Source: Bacillota bacterium
Lineage (GTDB): Bacteria; Bacillota; UBA4882; UBA8346
Assembly (NCBI GenBank): GCA_023392595.1
Contig: JAEVYU010000047.1
Coordinates: 1 to 64,000, forward strand
DNA: 64,000 bases
Reading direction: 5' to 3'
Shown: positions 59,115-64,000 of the stretch, in pieces
Position numbering within the stretch: the stretch's first letter is position 1
How the letters are laid out: each line of letters begins with the position of its first letter
Notes under the pieces: generated by a model
Told to the model about the DNA's origin: nothing
Databases searched by the model: none
The model's input: the letters and a program-made list of their open reading frames with translations, nothing else
Translations under genes and position numbers: made by a program

Positions 59115-60534
59115 TTGGACATGAAAAAAACCATCAACATTTTATGTCTGGAAAATGATCTGAGGGATTTTGAACTCATTCAGACAATGCTGGAAAAGGG
59201 CAGGATTTCCTACAGGTTGAAACGGGTTAATTCCCGAGCTGATTTCATTCGGGCACTCGGAGGCGGAGGTTTTGATTTAATCCTGAGTGATTATCGACTT
59301 CCGAAGTATCACGGCATTGATGCATTACGAACAGCGAAAGAATTGAGTCCCGATACCCCTTTTATTTTTGTATCCGGTGTAATGGGTGAAGAAGCTGTGA
59401 TTACAGGATTTACCCAAGGTGCCACCGATTATTTGTTAAAAGGAAAACTCACTCGTCTTGCTCTTTCGGTAAGGCTTGCCTTGCATGAGGCAGAAAATCG
59501 AAAACAGCGTAAACGGGCTGAAAAAATAATTGAACATCAATTGGCGTTTGATAAATTGATGAATCAGGTGTTGAACCGTTTCGTAACTTGCGATTCATCT
59601 GAAATCGATACCAATATTCAGAAAGCCCTTCAAGCATTGGCCGAATTCTTAGCAATCGAACATGCCGCGGTCTATGTCGCCACATCAGAGCGGGACCCAT
59701 GGGAAAGAAAGTACGAGTGGGCTGAACCCGGTTTCGCTGCTAGCGGCACTCCGGGTCTTCTCTTAGAAATGTTTGCGCTGAACCAACAACGGTTAATGGC
59801 GGGGGAAATAATCCGGATTAACGCGCCCGGAGAATGCGTCCCGGCGGCTGTGGAATGTACCTTTGCGGAAACTGAGGGTTCGTTATCAATTTTGTTGTTA
59901 CCGATCCACAGCACAGGAGGAAGTGTTTATGGAGGTCTAGGATTACATGCTCATACACGCCCTGCGGTATGGGCCGATTGGGCCATCTTACGCATAAAAA
60001 TGATCGGCGATGCCATTGCCGGAACCTTGGAGCGGAAACAAACCGAGGATGAATTGCGCCAAAATGTAATCCTAATGCGTAATACCTTGAAAGCATCGAT
60101 TAATTCCCTTTCGTCCGCGATCGAAATGAGGGATCCATATACAGCCCTCCATCAAGAAAGAGTGGCCAAAATTGCAGGAGCCATCGCCGAAACAATGGGA
60201 CTCCCGCAGGAACAACAAGAAGGAGTCCGGATCGCCGGCATCATTCATGATATTGGTAAACTCAGTATTCCGGCGGAGATTCTTAGCAAACCGACCAAAT
60301 TGACGGAGATTGAATATATGTTGATTAAGATGCATTCGGAAGTTGGATACACGATATTAAGCAAAATTGAATTTCCTTGGCCGATTGCGGAGATTGTGTA
60401 TCAACCGTCCCTACAGGCCGGCCTTAGGTTTGAATGTGGCAATCGATGAAATAACCAAAAATCGAGGAATTTTATACGATACTGAAGTGGTGGAAGTTTG
60501 CCGGAAAGTCCTTGCGGAAGGAATGTTTATTTAG
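59115..60534 (+). pseudogene. response regulator-GAF-HD-GYP gene with internal deletion
   Basis: The open frame runs 59115-60449 (444 residues): receiver (LILSDYRLPKYHG), a GAF-like middle (about 150-310) and an HD-GYP domain with HQERVAKIAG and IIHDIGKLSIPAEIL. At about 60402 the frame leaves the family: the HHERxDGxGYP region is missing and the sequence resumes in another frame as RPYRPALGLNVAIDEITKNR and ends at 60534. About 45 codons with the GYP catalytic loop are deleted, so cyclic-di-GMP hydrolysis should be lost; receiver and GAF parts could still be made. Confidence 0.8.
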
Positions 60535-60664
60535 GAAGGCGAATTATGTCAATTGTCTTAAATTCCCTAAAGTTTTGTTTCTGCGATGGCAGATATTATT
60601 CGTTTAACGTATTTACCCTTTGATTGGTTCGATGCGGATTTCGTCAAAATATGGAGGTCTGGCG
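60535..60664. other. intergenic before hybrid kinase
   Basis: 130 bases between the decayed HD-GYP gene and the hybrid kinase. A ribosome binding site GGAGGT lies at the end; no promoter, hairpin or small gene is evident. Confidence 0.5.
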
Positions 60665-63600
60665 ATGGAACATTTTCAATCGCGCGAACAATTGATAGCA
60701 GAGCTACATCAATTAAGGCGCCGGGTTAACGAATTGGAGATTGAAAATAAGAAATTAGCCGATCGGGACGGGATTGATCGGTATCGGGAGGGATATAACC
60801 GGTATCAAACCATTATGGAAAACACCCGGGACATCATTTTATTCGTTGATATGGAAGGAAAGATACTGGAAACCAATCAAGCGGCGGTGATAACATATGG
60901 GTATAGCTATCAGGAACTGCTTTCGAAAACAATTTTTGACCTGCGTCGGCTCGACGGGAAAATAACAACCCAAATGAAGTTGGCGGCAACGGAAGGGATC
61001 GTTTTTGAAACAGTGCATTTTCGGAAAGATGGGCGTAGTTTTGCGGTTGAGGTTAACTCAAAGGGCACTGTGATTGGCGAAAAAACGGTTTTATTAAGTA
61101 TTGTTCGGGATATAAGCGAAAGAAAAAAGGCCGAAGAAGTGCTGCGCCTCTCCGAAGAGCGTTTTTCAAAAGCGTTTAAGTCTTGCCCCGTTGGAATGAC
61201 CATATCTGAATTGCAGAGCGGAAAATATCTTGACGCGAATGAGAGCTTTTTATATATGTTTGGCTTTAAGCAGGCCGAGGTTGTCGGTAAAACCTCGTTA
61301 AGTTTGGGGATTTGGCCTAACCAAGCTATCCGGGATCAATTTATCCAAAAATTGATCCAGTCCCCATTGCGAAATGAGGAATTTGAACTGATTTCGAAAT
61401 CAAGAATGCGGCTGTGTGTACTGATTTCCAGTGAATTAGTCGATATTAACGGAACAAAGTGTATCCTCGCCATCCTCGAAGATATCACGGAACGTAAGAA
61501 AACAGAGAACATTCTCAGTAGACAAGCGGAACTATTAAACCTTTCTTATGAGGCCATATTTACCTGGAATTTAAACGGGGGCATTATAACTTGGAACCAA
61601 GGAGCGCAGCAGCTGTATGGCTATGACAAAGAAGAAGCGTTGGGCCAAATTAGCCATGAATTATTGCAGACGGTATATCCCTTGAAATTTGAGGACATTC
61701 AGACCGTGTTAATCCAAAACCGAACCTGGACCGGAGAGCTGATCCATACCACGAAGGAGGGCAGGAAGATCATTGTAGAAACCAGGCATCAGCTCGTCCA
61801 GGATGAAACCGGAATGTGGACTGTGCTCGAAATTAACCGCGATATCACGGAGCGGAAGCAACTGGAAAAGATATTGCAAGAGAAGCAGGATGAGCTGGCT
61901 GCGGCCAATGAAGAACTACTGGCTCAAACTGAAGAATTGACCGCGGCCAACGAAGAACTGCAGGCGCAAACCGAGGAGCTGAACGTGGCCTATCAGGAAC
62001 AACAACGTCAGGCGGAAATGATCCGGGAACATATCGAAGCCGTTACTCGGGCGCGGGATGAGTCGGAACAACGGAGAATTCAGCTTCAGACGGTATTGGA
62101 TACGGTTCCCGCAGCCGTCTGGATTTCTCATGATCCGGAATGCCGTATGATTACCGGAAATCGATTATCTTTTGAAAATCTTGGATTTCCCATGGACGGG
62201 AATGCCTCGCAAAGCGTCCCGGCGCGCGAAAGATTTGAATGGTTTCGGATGTATAAAAAAGGGCAAGAAATGAAGCCGGAGGAAATGCCTCTGCAACAAG
62301 CGGCAAGGGGCACGGCCGTCCGGGATTTTGAATTTGACTTCGTCCTTGGGAACGGGACGATCCGTCATATGTTTGGCAGCGCTGTCCCGCTTTACGATGC
62401 CGCAGGAACGCTTCAAGGGTCTTTAGCCGCTTTTGTCGATATAACCGACCGGGTAAAAACCGAAAAGAAGCTCGCTTACCTCGCTTCGTTCCCGGAACTG
62501 AATCCGAATCCGATTATCGAAGTCGATATCGAAGGTGAAATCCGGTATATGAATCCGGCAATTCTCGCTCTTTTTCCGGATTTGCCAGCACGGAGAATAT
62601 CCCACCCGTGGTTGGCGGATTGGAGCTCGTTGATTCGGCCTTTCCGGGAAGGGCAAACCGACACTTTTATCCGTGATTTGCCGATCGGAGCGCACGATTA
62701 TCAGCAAGTGTTTTATTATTTTGACGAAGAAGAACGTTATGTGCGTATTTATAGTTTTGATATCACCGCGCGGAAGCGCGCGATGGAAGAACTTCGTCAA
62801 GCCAAGGAAATCGCGGAGGTGGCCAACCAAGCGAAAAGTTCTTTCTTAGCCAATATGAGTCATGAAATTCGGACACCGATGAATGGTATCATCGGACTGA
62901 CCGAACTGTTATTGATGACCGACCCAACCGAAATACAACGAGAATACCTAGAATTGATTCAGACCTCAGCCGATATCTTGTTAAAAATCATTAACGATAT
63001 CCTCGATTTGTCCAAAATTGAATCCGGGAAGATGGAACTGAGCTTTGAAGATTTTGATCTTATTACGGCCGTTTTAAGCATAACTAAATCGCATGAGGTG
63101 ATCACGCATCGGAAAGGGATTCGTATGACTTGTTCCATTGACCCCGGGGTTCCGCGGAGAGTTAAAGGGGATATATTAAGATTAAAGCAGATTATCACCA
63201 ATTTGATCAGCAATGCGATTAAATTTACCGAAAAAGGTTCTATTGCGGTCAAAGTCGAGCGGGGGGAAGAAACTTTTGATCAGGTCAATTTGAAGTTCGA
63301 GATAGCCGATACAGGGATCGGGATTGACAAGGAGCACATTGCCGAGATTTTTGAAAGGTTTCAGCAAGCGGATCAATCGACGACCAAAAAATACGAAGGA
63401 ACCGGCCTCGGACTGGCTATTGTCAAGCACCTGGTAAAAATGATGCACGGAGTCGTCCATGTTACGAGTGAGCCAGGAAAGGGGAGCGTTTTTTCCTGTG
63501 AAATTCCTTTTTTAAAAGCGGATTGTATTCCAGAATCGCTTCATGGCGGGGAATCGGCCCAACCTGCATCATCGCATCGCGCAATTCGGATTTTGTTGGC

Positions 63601-63946
63601 GGAAGATAACAAAATAAATCAAAAAACAACGACATTAATGTTACAACATATGGGCTATCAGGTTAAGGTCGTTGAAAATGGACGGCAGGCATTGACAGAA
63701 TTCGAGGAAAACAGTTACGATCTCATTTTGATGGATATTCAAATGCCGGAGATGGATGGGTATGAAACGACAGCCCGGATCCGGAAAAAGGAGCAAAATA
63801 CGAATCATATACCGATCATCGCCTTGACCGCTTATGCCATGGAAGGCGATCGGGAAAAGTGTCTTGCCGCCGGAATGGATGGATATTTGGCGAAGCCGGT
63901 TCAAATCGAAACCTTATATAAGACTATTGATAAGCTCATTCATTAG
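60665..63946 (+). CDS. multi-PAS hybrid sensor histidine kinase
   Basis: 1093 residues from ATG 60665 after GGAGGT. About four or five PAS domains occupy residues 30-715, interrupted by a coiled coil (about 415-480) of repeated EELxAQTEEL. The phosphoacceptor segment FLANMSHEIRTPMNGIIGL has His near 733. The ATPase is intact (N-box LISNAIKFT near 850, DTGIG, GTGLGLAI), followed by a receiver with Asp near 1024 in LILMDIQMPEMDG and KPV. No transmembrane helix is seen, so it senses cytoplasmic signals. It is likely host chromosomal and functional, unlike its two neighbours. Confidence 0.9.
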   Translation: MEHFQSREQLIAELHQLRRRVNELEIENKKLADRDGIDRYREGYNRYQTIMENTRDIILFVDMEGKILETNQAAVITYGYSYQELLSKTIFDLRRLDGKITTQMKLAATEGIVFETVHFRKDGRSFAVEVNSKGTVIGEKTVLLSIVRDISERKKAEEVLRLSEERFSKAFKSCPVGMTISELQSGKYLDANESFLYMFGFKQAEVVGKTSLSLGIWPNQAIRDQFIQKLIQSPLRNEEFELISKSRMRLCVLISSELVDINGTKCILAILEDITERKKTENILSRQAELLNLSYEAIFTWNLNGGIITWNQGAQQLYGYDKEEALGQISHELLQTVYPLKFEDIQTVLIQNRTWTGELIHTTKEGRKIIVETRHQLVQDETGMWTVLEINRDITERKQLEKILQEKQDELAAANEELLAQTEELTAANEELQAQTEELNVAYQEQQRQAEMIREHIEAVTRARDESEQRRIQLQTVLDTVPAAVWISHDPECRMITGNRLSFENLGFPMDGNASQSVPARERFEWFRMYKKGQEMKPEEMPLQQAARGTAVRDFEFDFVLGNGTIRHMFGSAVPLYDAAGTLQGSLAAFVDITDRVKTEKKLAYLASFPELNPNPIIEVDIEGEIRYMNPAILALFPDLPARRISHPWLADWSSLIRPFREGQTDTFIRDLPIGAHDYQQVFYYFDEEERYVRIYSFDITARKRAMEELRQAKEIAEVANQAKSSFLANMSHEIRTPMNGIIGLTELLLMTDPTEIQREYLELIQTSADILLKIINDILDLSKIESGKMELSFEDFDLITAVLSITKSHEVITHRKGIRMTCSIDPGVPRRVKGDILRLKQIITNLISNAIKFTEKGSIAVKVERGEETFDQVNLKFEIADTGIGIDKEHIAEIFERFQQADQSTTKKYEGTGLGLAIVKHLVKMMHGVVHVTSEPGKGSVFSCEIPFLKADCIPESLHGGESAQPASSHRAIRILLAEDNKINQKTTTLMLQHMGYQVKVVENGRQALTEFEENSYDLILMDIQMPEMDGYETTARIRKKEQNTNHIPIIALTAYAMEGDREKCLAAGMDGYLAKPVQIETLYKTIDKLIH

Positions 63947-64000
63947 TATGAAACATTGCGATTAAGAGCACAGGGACCAAAAAAGCAAAAAAGGGAATAA

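Overview
The window is almost entirely one large prophage, followed by a short stretch of host chromosome. The host is most likely a diderm member of the Bacillota. Strong AGGAGG ribosome binding sites with many TTG and GTG starts, a Bacillus-type LexA box and a PBSX-like (xkd) phage all point to Bacillota, while a signal-peptide beta-barrel protein ending in Phe points to an outer membrane. This assignment is an inference; there is no rRNA or other marker gene here.

Layout. 1-695 has no convincing gene and holds decayed repeats. 696-2611 carries three small AT-rich minus-strand membrane or exported proteins. 2683-8895 is a 6.2 kb AT-rich cassette bounded by two copies of a 27-bp direct repeat (26/27 identical). 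It encodes a Dcm-type cytosine methyltransferase, Vsr endonuclease, an HNH protein, a HExxH protein, and a translationally coupled pair made of a GHKL (MutL/MORC-like) ATPase and a Rossmann-like protein. 8910-10365 is the lysogeny switch: an ImmA/IrrE-type peptidase, a CI-like repressor, an operator array and a Cro-like protein. 10439-18565 is the early region: an SbcC/Rad50-like ATPase, RecT, an MBL nuclease-like protein, a PP-loop protein, and a replication initiator with six 17-bp palindromic iterons inside its own gene at an exact 33-bp period. 18562-24000 is mixed: a possible late regulator, an HNH protein, and AT-rich cargo genes. 24104-26498 is a ParB-like / ABC ATPase-GNAT fusion / formyltransferase operon, a candidate DNA-modification cassette directly upstream of the terminase genes. 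27070-52688 is the packaging, head and contractile-tail module, with terminase, portal, MuF, XkdF-like protease, nested scaffold, capsid, connectors, sheath, tube, frameshifted chaperone, tape measure, LysM protein, XkdQ to XkdU homologues, fibre and lysis genes. It is interrupted at 31974-33353 by a self-contained AT-rich gene with its own promoter and terminator. 52890-57429 is right-end cargo: a secreted or structural protein, two LexA-controlled tandem paralogues, an outer-membrane porin, and a ParM/ParR/centromere partition cassette. 57620-57664 is the 3' half of a tRNA-Arg(TCG), read as the right attachment site.

Beyond 57665 lies host DNA: two decayed signalling genes (a truncated, frameshifted hybrid kinase and an HD-GYP regulator with an internal deletion) and one intact large hybrid sensor kinase.

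The intact tRNA, attL and the integrase are not in the window, so the prophage extends beyond the left edge and is longer than 57.6 kb. The cargo suggests a phage that protects or marks DNA (Dcm/Vsr/GHKL cassette, ParB/ABC-GNAT/formyltransferase), alters the host surface (porin) and may be maintained partly as a plasmid (ParMR plus origin iterons).
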